Origin: Roseibium aggregatum
GTDB taxonomy: Bacteria; Pseudomonadota; Alphaproteobacteria; Rhizobiales; Stappiaceae
DNA: 64,000 nt
Reading direction: 5' to 3'
NCBI RefSeq assembly: GCF_017309185.1
Contig: NZ_JAEKJZ010000001.1
Span: 1,364,001 to 1,428,000, forward strand
Shown: piece by piece, positions 55,616-64,000 of the stretch
Layout of the letters: each line of letters starts with the position of its first letter
Position numbering within the stretch: the stretch's first letter is position 1
Program-made: the position numbers and the translations under genes
The notes under the pieces: model-generated
What the model was told of the DNA's origin: nothing
What the model saw: only the letters and a program-made list of their open reading frames with translations
Databases searched by the model: none

Positions 55616-55908
55616 TCCGTCCCTCCATTCTCAAGCAGGGTTTTCAGTCTCTCTCTCGGATAGGCGGCGACCAGGTCGTCCAGGGCCGCGTCGGCTTCCG
55701 TTTCCAGGTCGTCGGAGACGTCAACCGGGTCGGCGCGGCGCCACTCCGCCATGTAGGCGTCGCTGTCTTTCGCCCCGACCCGCATGGCGCAGGCGTCAAT
55801 CGCTTCCATGAACACGGACGGCAGTTCCCTGCGGGCGGATGTCCGCCCTTTCTTCACCAGGATCTGCGCCGGGATGTCCCGCCAGTAAACGATGATCTTC
55901 TGTGCCAT
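55612..55908 (-). CDS. 'Virulence factor' family protein (PF13769-like)
   Basis: 98 residues from ATG 55908 (MAQKIIVYWRDIPAQ); GGAAGAG precedes it, and an ATG five codons further up is less well supported. KIIVYWRDIPAQILVKKGRTSARRELPSVFMEAIDACAMRVGAKDSDAYMAEWRR is the family core. Despite the family name there is no evidence of virulence; it occurs in corrinoid one-carbon clusters with MtbC, DUF1638 and MetF-like genes, and its role is unknown. It is coupled by overlap to the MetF-like gene. Confidence 0.8.
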   Translation of the reverse strand: MAQKIIVYWRDIPAQILVKKGRTSARRELPSVFMEAIDACAMRVGAKDSDAYMAEWRRADPVDVSDDLETEADAALDDLVAAYPRERLKTLLENGGTE

Positions 55909-56021
55909 TTGCGTCTCTTCCACTGAACATCATGATTGTCGGAAGCTTGCCTTTTCAGGCCGCTCGATAGCGGCACGGGAACGTGAAAATCCGACTTGTG
56001 CGCAGTCGTTTTTCCGCGCGC

Positions 56022-56690
56022 TTACGTTTGGGAGCCGCCCCCCAGAAATGGGGCCAACAGGCCATAGCCGGTCCGCCGGATTTCCAGCGGAAGGTCGAGC
56101 CGTTTCGCCGCCAGCCGCGCGGCGTCTTCAAGCGAAGGGTCGTCGGTTTGCGCCAGGTAGAGAACCCGCGTGTAATGGGCGAAATACATGTCCCTCAGGT
56201 GCGGGTGCCAGTCGAGGCCGAGCGGTTCGATCACCATGGTCTGGAAGTGCCGGGCAAGGAAATCGGTCAGATAGAAGGAGCCGAGCTGGTCTTCTTCCAT
56301 CTCGTCAAAAGCGTCCAGCCCGGTGAAGAACGCGTAACAGTGTGCCCCTTCGATCCGGCGTGTTCCGGTCTCTTCCAGCACCTTGTCCAGAAGCCCGCCC
56401 GTGCCGCAGTCGCCATAGGCGACCAGAATTTCGGAATAGACGTCCCTGTTCAGGAGGATCGCTTTGCGGACAGCGTCGGGGATCTTGTCCGGCGTGTTGT
56501 GCAACTGCGCCGGCAGGCAGGTAAGGTCGATGTGATCGAGGCCGTTCTTGTCGCGCAGGGCGACGATTTCGCGGGCGAGCGCGCCACAGGCGATCACGAG
56601 CACGCGGCCGACCTTGGCCTGCGTGCTTTCGTCCGGTTCGATGGGGAAAAGAGGCTCGCCCGCCTGCATGTCGGCAGCCTCCTCGAACAC
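56022..56690 (-). CDS. DUF1638 protein
   Basis: 222 residues. VGRVLVIACGALAREIVAL and DHIDLTCLPAQLHNTPDKIPDAVRKAIL (C-L-P-A-x-L-H-N-x-P) are DUF1638 features, and ILVAYGDCGTGGLLDKVLEETGTRRIEGAHCYAFFTG has the conserved cysteine and glycine pattern. Members occur next to MtbC-like corrinoid proteins. The conserved Cys and His residues suggest metal or corrinoid handling, but function is unknown. Its start is four bases after the corrinoid-protein stop, so the two are co-translated. Confidence 0.85.
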   Translation of the reverse strand: MFEEAADMQAGEPLFPIEPDESTQAKVGRVLVIACGALAREIVALRDKNGLDHIDLTCLPAQLHNTPDKIPDAVRKAILLNRDVYSEILVAYGDCGTGGLLDKVLEETGTRRIEGAHCYAFFTGLDAFDEMEEDQLGSFYLTDFLARHFQTMVIEPLGLDWHPHLRDMYFAHYTRVLYLAQTDDPSLEDAARLAAKRLDLPLEIRRTGYGLLAPFLGGGSQT

Positions 56691-56694
56691 CGGC

Positions 56695-57399
56695 CTAGCC
56701 TTTTCCGGCGAGCATGTTGTGGCGCCGGGCGATCAGGTCCTTCGCCATTTCGACGGCGACCGCCGCATCCCGGCAATAGCCGTCCGCCCCCACGGCCTCG
56801 CCGAATTCCTCGTTGAGCGGCGCGCCGCCGACGAGCACGATATAATCGTCCCGGATGCCCTTTTCCTTCATCTCGTCGATGACGACCTTCATGTAGGGCA
56901 TGGTGGTGGTCAGGAGGGCGGACATGCCGAGAATGTCCGGCTTGTGTTCCTCGATGGCGGCCAGATAGTTTTCGACCGGGTTGTTGATGCCGATGTCGAT
57001 CACCTCGAACCCGGCGCCTTCCATCATCATGGAGACGAGGTTCTTGCCGATGTCGTGAATGTCGCCCTTGACGGTACCGATCACCATCTTGCCGACCTTC
57101 GGCGCGCCGGTCTCGGCAAGAAGCGGGCGCAGGATGCCCATTCCCGCCTTCATGGCGTTGGCCGATAGCAGCACTTCCGGCACGAACAGGATACCGTCGC
57201 GGAAGTCGACGCCGACGATGCGCATGCCTTCGACAAGTGCCTTGGTCAGGATGTCATAGGGTGCCCAGCCGCGTTCCAGGAGGATGTTGACGGCTTCGGT
57301 AATTTCATCCTGCAGACCGTCATAGAGGTCGTCATGCATCTGCTCGACGAGTTCGTCGTCGGACAGCGAGGCGAGGTCGATATCGTCTTCGTCGGACAT
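56695..57399 (-). CDS. MtbC-like corrinoid (B12-binding) protein
   Basis: 234 residues. The N-terminal helical cap (about 10-100) precedes the cobalamin domain with VKGDIHDIGKNLVSMMM, the D113-x-H115-x-x-G118 motif whose His ligates cobalt, then DILGMSALLTTTMPYMKVVIDEMKE and VGGAPLN (190-196). It shuttles a methyl group between a substrate methyltransferase (for example of the MttB family) and the methyl-THF:corrinoid methyltransferase downstream. It is the first gene of the leftward cluster. No cobalamin riboswitch is visible upstream. Confidence 0.93.
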   Translation of the reverse strand: MSDEDDIDLASLSDDELVEQMHDDLYDGLQDEITEAVNILLERGWAPYDILTKALVEGMRIVGVDFRDGILFVPEVLLSANAMKAGMGILRPLLAETGAPKVGKMVIGTVKGDIHDIGKNLVSMMMEGAGFEVIDIGINNPVENYLAAIEEHKPDILGMSALLTTTMPYMKVVIDEMKEKGIRDDYIVLVGGAPLNEEFGEAVGADGYCRDAAVAVEMAKDLIARRHNMLAGKG

Positions 57400-57607
57400 G
57401 GCAGCTCCAGGGCGCGCAGGAAAAGCAACACTTCAGTGTAAAAGCTTATGCCTCAAGCTGATTTTGCCGATAGTCTCAATACGACATGGCAAGTCGTTTT
57501 CGCGACAGGGTGGGGGGAGTGCTTACCGGCCGTCTCCGGTTCTATCCATTGCATTTGCAAAGACACTGCATTTAGATCGGGGCGTTCGTAACGACTGGAT
57601 TTCTCAA

Positions 57608-58096
57608 ATGGCAAGCTTCCGGCTGGCTCACCTGTTCCTCACCGCCGCCCTTGTCCTGACCGCCTGCCAGACGCTTGGCGGCTCGGTCCATATGGTGCAC
57701 AAGACTGGATCCACGGCCGAGCAGCGTCGCAATGCCATCGATGCCTGTCAGGTTTCGGCGCTTGAAAAAGTGCCGCCATCCTACAAGATCCGGTCGTTCG
57801 GTGGCTACTACGGTGGTTTCGGTCCGGGCTTCTGTTCCGGTCCGGGCTGCTACGGCTATGGCGGCTACGCCTATCCGCGCCAGATCACAAGTTACGATCC
57901 GAACGACGCCCTGAGAGCCAGGGAATTCAACCGGTGCCTTTCCCGCAAGGGCTACACGGTTATCTTCCGCCCGGTCTGCACGTCGGAACAAGATGCGCTT
58001 GCCTACAAGAGCACCAGGAGACAAGCCCCTTCGGGGCAAATTGCCTGCGTGTCGGGCGAGCCGCGCATCGAGAGCCGCTGGCTCAGGACGCGGTAA
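57608..58096 (+). CDS. Small lipoprotein, glycine/tyrosine-rich
   Basis: 162 residues from ATG 57608; the frame is open further upstream but the lipoprotein signal starts here (LAHLFLTAALVLTAC, lipid Cys near residue 20). The mature part has FGGYYGGFGPGFCSGPGCYGYGGYAYP, a Gly/Tyr-rich stretch with two cysteines, and more conserved-looking cysteines later (FNRCLSRKGYTVIFRPVC, IACVSGEPR). No function is recognised; it should be anchored in the outer or inner membrane. It lies between the one-carbon cluster and fhs on the opposite strand. Confidence 0.75.
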   Translation: MASFRLAHLFLTAALVLTACQTLGGSVHMVHKTGSTAEQRRNAIDACQVSALEKVPPSYKIRSFGGYYGGFGPGFCSGPGCYGYGGYAYPRQITSYDPNDALRAREFNRCLSRKGYTVIFRPVCTSEQDALAYKSTRRQAPSGQIACVSGEPRIESRWLRTR

Positions 58097-58174
58097 GGTT
58101 CTTTCCCTCTTGGCCTGAGTGAGCGGCTGGGCGGTTTACGTGGTGCCGGCTTCGAGCCGTCGGCCGGGAAATGT

Positions 58175-59845
58175 TCAAAACAGCCCTTCGATCTGCCCGC
58201 TTTCATCCAGCCTTATGTGATTGGCGGAGGGCACGCGGGGCAGGCCGGGCATGGTCATGATCTCGCCGCAGATGGCGACGACGAAGCCGGCGCCGGCGGA
58301 CAGGCGAACCTCGCGGACCGGAACGCTATGTCCGGTCGGGGCGCCGCGCAGGTTCGGGTCGGTGGAAAAGGAATACTGGGTCTTGGCCATGCAGACGGGC
58401 AGATTGCCGAAGCCGTCGGCCTCCCAGCGCCTGAGTTGATCGCGCACGGACTTGTCGGCGAGCACTTCGTTGGCCCGGTAGATCCGCTTGGCGACGGTTT
58501 CGATCTTTTCAAACAGCGGCAGGCCGTCCTCGTAGAGCGGCGCGAATTGAGAAACACCGCTGTCGGCGAGCTCCGCCACGCGGATGGCCAGGGTCTCCGT
58601 CCCCTTGGAGCCGTCCGCCCAGTGGGTCGCCAGGATCGCATCGACGCCCAACTCCGCGCAATAGGCCTGGACGGCGCGGACTTCCGCTTCCGTATCGCTC
58701 GTGAAGTGGTTGATCGCGACAACGGCCGGAACGCCGAATTGCTTGACGTTCTCGATGTGCCTGCCGAGATTGGCGCAGCCCTTGGTAACCGCGTCGACGT
58801 TTTCTGTCCCGAGATCGTCCTTGGCGACACCACCATTCATCTTCAACGCCCGGATTGTGGCGACGATGACGACCGCGTCCGGATGCAAGCCGGCCTTGCG
58901 GCATTTGATGTCGAAGAATTTTTCAGCCCCGAGATCCGCCCCGAAACCGGCCTCCGTGACCACATAGTCGGTCAGTTTCAGCGCGGTCTTGGTGGCTATG
59001 ACCGAATTGCAGCCGTGCGCGATGTTGGCGAAAGGGCCGCCATGAACGAAGGCCGGATTGTTTTCCAGCGTCTGCACCAGGTTCGGCTGCATGGCCTCCT
59101 TCAGCAGTACGGTCATGGCGCCGTCTGCCTCAAGATCCCGGGCGGTGATCGCGCTGTGATCGCGGCGATAGGCAACGATGATATTGCCGAGCCGCTGCTG
59201 CAGGTCTTCGAGGCTGTCGGCAAGGCAGAGGATCGCCATGATTTCCGAGGCGACCGTGATGTCGAAACCGGCCTCGCGCGGAAAGCCGTTGGCCACGCCG
59301 CCCAGCGAACAGACGATCGAGCGGAGCGCCCGGTCGTTCATGTCGAGGACGCGCCGCCAGGTGACCCGGCGCTGGTCGATGCCGAGGTCGTTGCCCCAGT
59401 AGATATGGTTTTCGATCAGGGCGGCCAGCAGGTTGTGGGCGGACGTGATGGCGTGGAAGTCGCCGGTGAAATGCAGGTTGATGTCTTCCATGGGCACGAC
59501 CTGCGCATGGCCGCCACCGGCCGCGCCGCCCTTCATGCCGAAACAGGGGCCGAGGGAAGGTTCCCGCAGACAGATCATGGCATTCCGGCCGATCCGGTTG
59601 AGCCCGTCGCCCAGGCCCACTGTCGTGGTTGTCTTGCCTTCGCCCGCCGGTGTCGGATTGATCGCGGTGACCAGGATCAGCTTGCCGTCCTTGCGTCCGT
59701 TCAGGCGCGCGATGAAATCGGCGGAGATTTTCGCCTTGGTGCGGCCGTAGGGCAAAAGCGCGCCTTCGGGAATGTCCAGCCGCGCACCGATCTCCGAGAT
59801 CGGCTTCATACGGGCGGCACGGGCAATTTCGATGTCACTGGCCAT
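58175..59845 (-). CDS. fhs: Formate-tetrahydrofolate ligase
   Basis: 556 residues, the usual family length. The ATP loop is [18 protein letters not shown], followed by [42 protein letters not shown] and [24 protein letters not shown] (here [14 protein letters not shown]). It joins formate to THF with ATP, or in reverse releases formate and ATP from formyl-THF. Beside the methyl-transfer cluster the dissimilatory direction, yielding formate and ATP, is plausible. GGAG lies eight bases before ATG 59845. I found no ZTP riboswitch in the leader. Confidence 0.96.
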   Translation of the reverse strand: MASDIEIARAARMKPISEIGARLDIPEGALLPYGRTKAKISADFIARLNGRKDGKLILVTAINPTPAGEGKTTTTVGLGDGLNRIGRNAMICLREPSLGPCFGMKGGAAGGGHAQVVPMEDINLHFTGDFHAITSAHNLLAALIENHIYWGNDLGIDQRRVTWRRVLDMNDRALRSIVCSLGGVANGFPREAGFDITVASEIMAILCLADSLEDLQQRLGNIIVAYRRDHSAITARDLEADGAMTVLLKEAMQPNLVQTLENNPAFVHGGPFANIAHGCNSVIATKTALKLTDYVVTEAGFGADLGAEKFFDIKCRKAGLHPDAVVIVATIRALKMNGGVAKDDLGTENVDAVTKGCANLGRHIENVKQFGVPAVVAINHFTSDTEAEVRAVQAYCAELGVDAILATHWADGSKGTETLAIRVAELADSGVSQFAPLYEDGLPLFEKIETVAKRIYRANEVLADKSVRDQLRRWEADGFGNLPVCMAKTQYSFSTDPNLRGAPTGHSVPVREVRLSAGAGFVVAICGEIMTMPGLPRVPSANHIRLDESGQIEGLF

Positions 59846-60086
59846 TTGGGTTTCTCCGGAGCGTTTCCCTTGATGTCACGGTTTTCCCGCGATCGTTCGG
59901 CGTCGATGCTTTGACGCTAGGGGAGGGGGCGGTGCAGCAAATGTCGCGAATGCGACCTGCAGGTGAAAGTAACCGACCGATGTGTATTCCTGTCGAGAGA
60001 CGAGGTCAAAGTGAACGATCTTTCAGCCGGGTTGCTAGGTCTTAAAAAACAATCCATGATTACATCTTCCGTAAGGGGAGGTTGTG

Positions 60087-61844
60087 ATGGTCAAGCAAAT
60101 TAAAATCCTATGCGTCCACGGCTTGGGCAATCATACGGATGGAACCTGGGAAGGGCGTTGGGAAATCGCAGTCAGGCAGGCGTTTCACCTCCCGGAGGAT
60201 CATGAGCTCAAGTTCGAGTTTCTGAATTATGATCATATTTTTCTGGACGTTGATCTGTCGTTTTTCGAAACGATGGAGGCCGCGGTCAAACTCGGTTGGA
60301 GCGGCCTGACCTCGGTTTTCCGGCCAAAGCGCGGCCTGTTGTCCGGTATTACGGACCGCATTCGCTGGACCGCAGGTTATGTCGTCGCCTGGTGTGCCGA
60401 TGACGATTTCAAGAAGCGGTCGAGGGAGTTTATTCTTTCGGAAGTGGCCGACAAGAAGCCGGATATCATTCTGGCGCACAGCCTCGGCTCGCTGCTCACC
60501 TATGATGCCTTCGCGCATAAGGACGCGGAAGCGGACGCGATCAGGAAGGTGCTCAGGAAAGCCGTTTACGTGACGTTCGGGTCCCAGCTCAACAACCCGT
60601 TCGTGCTGAAAAACCTGACAAACGGCCGTATCGGCGAACTCGGTGTCGAGTTCTGGCATCATCTCTTCAATCGGCATGACGATGTCTTTACCCGGCCGAT
60701 CGTCAACACCGGCGCGAACAATTTCCGCCAGACGCTGACGCCGTTCGACATCGAGGGGATCGCCGACCACGACGCCACCGAATATCTCGGCCATCAGCAG
60801 ACCGTCGCCGATGTCTGGATGCCTTATGCCGCTCTTCTCGGCGCGAACAGGCGAACCGTGAAGTCGGTGCGCGGCATGACCAGAAAGCGTCAGAAGGTGC
60901 AAAAGGCTCTTCTGGTCGGGATCAACGACTATCCCAATGAAGGCGACCGGCTGGACGGATGCGTCAACGACGTTTTCACCATGAGCGAGGTTCTGCAACG
61001 TGGGGGCATGCCGGCCTCGTCGATCCGAACCTGTCTCGACAGCAGGGCGACCGCGAAGGGTATTCTGGAGCGCATGGCCTGGTTGCTGGACGATCCGGGC
61101 CCCGGCGACGAACTGGTCTTCTATTACAGCGGGCATGGCGCGAGATATCCGGAGTACGGGCCGGACGGGGAGCCTGATCGCTACGTGGAAACGCTGGTGC
61201 CGTGGGACTTCGACTGGAGCGAGGAAACGTCAATCGCCGACAGGCAGATCTACGACTTGTACAGCCAGCTTCCCTACGACTGCCGCCTGGTCATGATCTT
61301 CGATTGCTGCAACTCGGGCGGCATTCACAAGAACGGCAAGCCCGCGATCAAAGGCATTACCCCGCCGGACGATATCCGGCACCGTGAACTGAAATGGGAC
61401 ATGAAAACGAACACCTGGGTGCAGCGCTCGTTCACCCGGATCAACAAGGACTTTACATCGAACACGGAAATCGCCGGCAAATACTTCGGGCCGCAGGGCG
61501 CGACCGAACGGATCGGACGCGCCTCCATGATACGCGGCCTTACGGAAAAGCAGTATGATGCGTTGAAAAAGAAGGACGTGGAGGCCGCCGAAGGGGCCTA
61601 TCTGCCCGTCATCATCGAAGCTTGCAGGGCGGAGCAATACTCCTACGAATACAGGCACGGCGTCACCAGTCACGGCGCCTTCACGTTCAACATTGCCAAG
61701 ATCCTTCGCGAAAGAAAGAGGATTTCCTTCGAGGATCTTGTCGTTGAAACACGAAAGGAACTGGCCGATCTCGGCTTCGATCAGGAGCCGAGCATCCTCG
61801 GACCGTCCGAAATCGTGAAGAGCCACGTACCGTTCGCGGATTGA
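60087..61844 (+). CDS. Esterase-like/caspase (peptidase C14) fusion protein
   Basis: 585 residues. AGGGGAGG precedes ATG 60087. The N-terminal half is alpha/beta-hydrolase-like: ILCVHGLGNHTDGTWEGRW (oxyanion-type HG) and IILAHSLGSLLTYDAFAH with candidate nucleophile Ser132; a candidate His lies in EYLGHQQT. From about residue 270 a caspase-fold p20 unit follows: KALLVGINDYPNEGDRLDGCVND, ELVFYYSGHGARYPEYG with catalytic His350, and RLVMIFDCCNSGG with catalytic Cys408. The C-terminal EACRAEQYSYEYR and HGAFTFNIAKIL segments match the p10 region of orthocaspases. No signal peptide, so cytoplasmic. Cleavage specificity and role are unknown. Confidence 0.88.
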   Translation: MVKQIKILCVHGLGNHTDGTWEGRWEIAVRQAFHLPEDHELKFEFLNYDHIFLDVDLSFFETMEAAVKLGWSGLTSVFRPKRGLLSGITDRIRWTAGYVVAWCADDDFKKRSREFILSEVADKKPDIILAHSLGSLLTYDAFAHKDAEADAIRKVLRKAVYVTFGSQLNNPFVLKNLTNGRIGELGVEFWHHLFNRHDDVFTRPIVNTGANNFRQTLTPFDIEGIADHDATEYLGHQQTVADVWMPYAALLGANRRTVKSVRGMTRKRQKVQKALLVGINDYPNEGDRLDGCVNDVFTMSEVLQRGGMPASSIRTCLDSRATAKGILERMAWLLDDPGPGDELVFYYSGHGARYPEYGPDGEPDRYVETLVPWDFDWSEETSIADRQIYDLYSQLPYDCRLVMIFDCCNSGGIHKNGKPAIKGITPPDDIRHRELKWDMKTNTWVQRSFTRINKDFTSNTEIAGKYFGPQGATERIGRASMIRGLTEKQYDALKKKDVEAAEGAYLPVIIEACRAEQYSYEYRHGVTSHGAFTFNIAKILRERKRISFEDLVVETRKELADLGFDQEPSILGPSEIVKSHVPFAD

Positions 61845-61952
61845 GCTCGAACCGCCCGGCAACAGCCGGCAGGCCTAGTTTGTTCAGCGCTGGAGAACGG
61901 GTTCGCCGAAACAGGAGTTGCAATATCTGTCTGAACGGATTTTAGTTCCGTC

Positions 61953-62513
61953 ATGACAGATGCAGATATTCTAGCCCGCCTTCCAGAGCGGCTGAAAAAG
62001 GCGCGTCGCGCGCAGGGGCTTTCCCTCGAAGCGGTCGAGAGGCTCTCCGGCGTGTCGCGTTCCATGGTCAGCCAGATCGAACGCGGCGAATCCAATCCGA
62101 CGGTGGCGACGCTGTTCAATCTGACCCGCGCGCTGAAGGTGGATTTCGCCGGCCTCCTGGGGGAAGAGACAGCCGAAGACCGCGTGGAAATCGTGCACGA
62201 GGACCAGACCCCGGCACTGGACCGGGCTGGCGACGGCTGCAGGATCCGCATTCTTTCACCGCCCCAGGACACGGGGCGCTTCGAGGTCTACGAACTGATT
62301 TTCGCGGATGGTGGCAGGCTGGAAAGCAAGCCGCACGAGCGCGGCACGCGCGAACAGCTGATTGCCGAAGAGGGCGCGCTGGAAGTGACCTCCGGCGTCG
62401 CCAAGGGAACAATCTCAAAGGGCGGCACGGCCCGCTACGCCGCGGATGTGCCGCATTGCATCGAGGCGCTGGACGGGCCCGCAAGGGCCATCTTGATGGT
62501 GGTCAAGTTTTAA
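61953..62513 (+). CDS. XRE-family regulator with C-terminal cupin
   Basis: 186 residues. The helix-turn-helix is RLKKARRAQGLSLEAVERLSGVSRSMVSQIERGESNPTVATLFNLTRALKVDFAGLL. The C-terminal cupin (about 85-185) has GRFEVYELIFADGGRLESKPHERGTREQLIAEEGALEVTSG and CIEALDGPARAILMV; small metabolites usually bind here. Such regulators often precede kbl-tdh in alphaproteobacteria; here the operon begins 124 bases downstream on the same strand, so it is the likely controller of threonine degradation. Confidence 0.9.
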   Translation: MTDADILARLPERLKKARRAQGLSLEAVERLSGVSRSMVSQIERGESNPTVATLFNLTRALKVDFAGLLGEETAEDRVEIVHEDQTPALDRAGDGCRIRILSPPQDTGRFEVYELIFADGGRLESKPHERGTREQLIAEEGALEVTSGVAKGTISKGGTARYAADVPHCIEALDGPARAILMVVKF

Positions 62514-62637
62514 CCTGGGAATGCCCCATGGTTTGCGGCCTCAAGGATCACGTTTCGGTCATGGGTCAGCGATTTCTTTTATTTCGAATGAAATTCCGGT
62601 ATAATGGAAAAATATCCATGGAACCGGAGGAGCCGAC

Positions 62638-63825
62638 GTGGCCGACGCCTTTCTGTCGCATATTGCCGAAACCCTGAAGGAGATCGAGGCCGAGGGGCTT
62701 TACAAGCGCGAGCGGCTGATCACCTCGCCGCAAGGCGGGCATATCACCGTCGGCGGCCGGGAGGTGATCAATCTCTGCGCCAACAATTATCTCGGCCTTG
62801 CCGACCATCCGGCGCTGGAAGAGGCGGCCATGAAGGCCCTGAAGCCCAAAGGCTACGGTATGGCCTCCGTGCGCTTCATCTGCGGCACCCAGGACATTCA
62901 CCGGGAGCTGGAGCAGCGTCTGGCGAAATTTCTCGGCAAGGACGATTCCATTCTCTTCGCTGCCTGTTTCGACGCCAATGGCGGCCTGTTCGAACCGCTG
63001 CTCGGGCCGGAAGACGCGATTGTATCGGACGCGCTTAATCACGCCTCGATCATCGACGGCATCCGCCTGTGCAAGGCGAAGCGCTACCGCTACGCCAACT
63101 CCGACATGGCGGACCTGGAAGCAAAGCTGAAGCAGGCCCGCGCTGACGGATCCCGTCACATCATGATCGCGACCGACGGCGTGTTTTCCATGGACGGCTA
63201 TCTGGCGAAGCTTCCCGAGATCACCGTCCTGGCCAGGCAATACGATGCGGTGGTCATGGTCGACGATTGCCACGCGACCGGCTTCATGGGGCCGAAGGGA
63301 GAGGGAACACCGGCCCATTTCGGGGTCGAGGTCGATATTCTGACCGGCACGCTCGGCAAGGCGCTGGGCGGCGGCATAGGCGGCTACATCGCGGGGCCTC
63401 AGCCGGTCATCGACCTTCTGCGCCAGCGGGCACGGCCGTATCTCTTTTCCAATTCCCTGCCACCGGCGGTGGTCATGAGCGGCCTTGAGGCGATCCGGCT
63501 GGTGGAGGAGGGCGACGATCTGCGCGGGTCCCTGTTCGAGAACACACGGTACTGGCGCGCCGGTCTTGAGAAACTCGGTTTCACGTTGTTGCCCGGTGAA
63601 CATCCGATCGTCCCGGTCATGCTGGGTGAAGCGACGCTGGCCCAGGCGATGGCTTCGAAACTCTTCGAGGAGGGGGTTTATGTCTCAGGCTTCTTCTTCC
63701 CCGTCGTGCCGCGCGGCGAGGCGCGTATCCGCACCCAGATGAACGCGGCGTTGACGAGAGCGGAGCTGGACCGGGCGCTGGCCGCGTTTGAAAAGGCCGG
63801 CAAGGCGACGGGAGTTCTGACATGA
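62638..63825 (+). CDS. kbl: Glycine C-acetyltransferase (2-amino-3-ketobutyrate CoA ligase)
   Basis: 395 residues, GTG start with GGAGG seven bases before it. A PLP enzyme of the alpha-oxoamine synthase family: [35 protein letters not shown] and [18 protein letters not shown] are standard, [16 protein letters not shown] holds the cofactor-binding Asp, and [15 protein letters not shown] the Schiff-base lysine. It splits 2-amino-3-ketobutyrate with CoA to glycine and acetyl-CoA. Its stop overlaps the tdh start by four bases. Confidence 0.97.
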   Translation: MADAFLSHIAETLKEIEAEGLYKRERLITSPQGGHITVGGREVINLCANNYLGLADHPALEEAAMKALKPKGYGMASVRFICGTQDIHRELEQRLAKFLGKDDSILFAACFDANGGLFEPLLGPEDAIVSDALNHASIIDGIRLCKAKRYRYANSDMADLEAKLKQARADGSRHIMIATDGVFSMDGYLAKLPEITVLARQYDAVVMVDDCHATGFMGPKGEGTPAHFGVEVDILTGTLGKALGGGIGGYIAGPQPVIDLLRQRARPYLFSNSLPPAVVMSGLEAIRLVEEGDDLRGSLFENTRYWRAGLEKLGFTLLPGEHPIVPVMLGEATLAQAMASKLFEEGVYVSGFFFPVVPRGEARIRTQMNAALTRAELDRALAAFEKAGKATGVLT

Positions 63826-64000
63826 CCAGCAACCGGATGAAGGCTCTGTGCAAGTCGGAGCCCAGGGAAGGCCTCTGGATGGTGCGTGCCCCGGTGCCGG
63901 AAATCGGTCCGGACGACGTCCTGATCAGGATCAACAAGACCGGGATCTGCGGTACCGATATCCACATCTGGAACTGGGACGACTGGGCGTCCCGAACGGT
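63822..64000 (+). CDS. tdh: L-threonine 3-dehydrogenase, 3' end beyond window
   Basis: Only the first 59 codons are present. [51 protein letters not shown] is the N-terminus of zinc-dependent threonine dehydrogenase; the Cys in GICGTD is the catalytic zinc ligand. It oxidises threonine to 2-amino-3-ketobutyrate with NAD, the step before Kbl. The start ATG 63822 overlaps the kbl stop, so translation is coupled. Confidence 0.96.
   Translation, partial: MTSNRMKALCKSEPREGLWMVRAPVPEIGPDDVLIRINKTGICGTDIHIWNWDDWASRT

Noticed and set aside
58217-59914. A 565-codon open frame opposite fhs, and similar long antisense frames at 10765-11958, 46358-47290 and 12822-13745
   Set aside because: All lie opposite well-supported genes and have the composition of antisense translation in GC-rich DNA.
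59846-60086. Possible ZTP (pfl) riboswitch before fhs
   Set aside because: The conserved CCG-CC-GGGC type 3' core is absent near the start codon in the leader.
1-64000. CRISPR arrays, prophage genes, rRNA operons and plasmid origins
   Set aside because: No spaced direct repeats, phage structural genes, rRNA sequence or replication-initiator gene was seen in the window.

Overview
The window reads as chromosome of an alphaproteobacterium, most likely of the Hyphomicrobiales and close to Roseibium/Labrenzia (Stappiaceae). Reasons: dense, mostly GC-rich coding; a ctaA-type heme A synthase beside a DUF2842 gene; a kbl-tdh operon behind an XRE-cupin regulator; and a corrinoid/tetrahydrofolate one-carbon cluster with DUF1638 and 'virulence factor' family genes, an arrangement typical of marine alphaproteobacteria. 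This assignment is inference from gene content; there is no rRNA marker here.

Region 1 (about 1-28,000) is a large surface-polysaccharide locus of the exosortase type. The left part (1-12,000) is visibly AT-rich in places. It holds a polymerase/ligase-like membrane protein, a hexapeptide acetyltransferase, an FkbM methyltransferase, five glycosyltransferases (three GT2, two GT4), an SGNH hydrolase and a capsular glycosyltransferase. Then come an exosortase fused to an EpsI domain (12,213) and a compact six-gene operon read leftward from 20.5 kb: acyl carrier protein, FkbH-like HAD-IIIC enzyme, SAM methyltransferase, MBOAT acyltransferase, membrane SGNH protein and VOC protein. I read it as a Dlt-like device that loads a glyceryl-type group on a carrier protein and passes it to the exported polysaccharide. 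The locus ends with an ExeA-like ATPase, a tyrosine autokinase, a GNVR chain-length protein and a PrsT-type TPR lipoprotein.

Region 2 (28,300-34,200) holds a GAF/PAS/GGDEF diguanylate cyclase, a twin-arginine carboxylesterase with a divergent LysR regulator, a fragment of an IS3-type transposase, and a tRNA-Pro(GGG) gene.

Region 3 (34,150-44,180) is a second, Wzy-type exopolysaccharide locus: O-antigen-ligase-like protein, polyprenyl-phosphate hexose-1-phosphate transferase, GT4, short Wza-like lipoprotein, a Wzz/GumC-like protein whose kinase-like domain has no P-loop, a CelD/FemAB-like acetyltransferase and a polysaccharide deacetylase.

Region 4 (44,140-51,540) is housekeeping: DUF2842, heme A synthase, O-acetylhomoserine sulfhydrylase, CoA-binding protein, enoyl-CoA hydratase, a VWA-like DUF1194 protein and an orphan thioesterase-like protein.

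Region 5 (51,537-59,845) is a one-carbon module: RamA-like corrinoid activator, methyl-THF:corrinoid methyltransferase, MetF-like reductase, 'virulence factor' family protein, DUF1638 protein, MtbC-like corrinoid protein and formate-THF ligase. Together these could carry methyl groups from a methylated amine to THF and on to formate. No substrate-specific MttB-type methyltransferase is present in the window.

Region 6 (60,087-64,000) has an unusual esterase-caspase fusion protein, then an XRE-cupin regulator and the threonine-to-glycine operon kbl-tdh, cut by the window edge.
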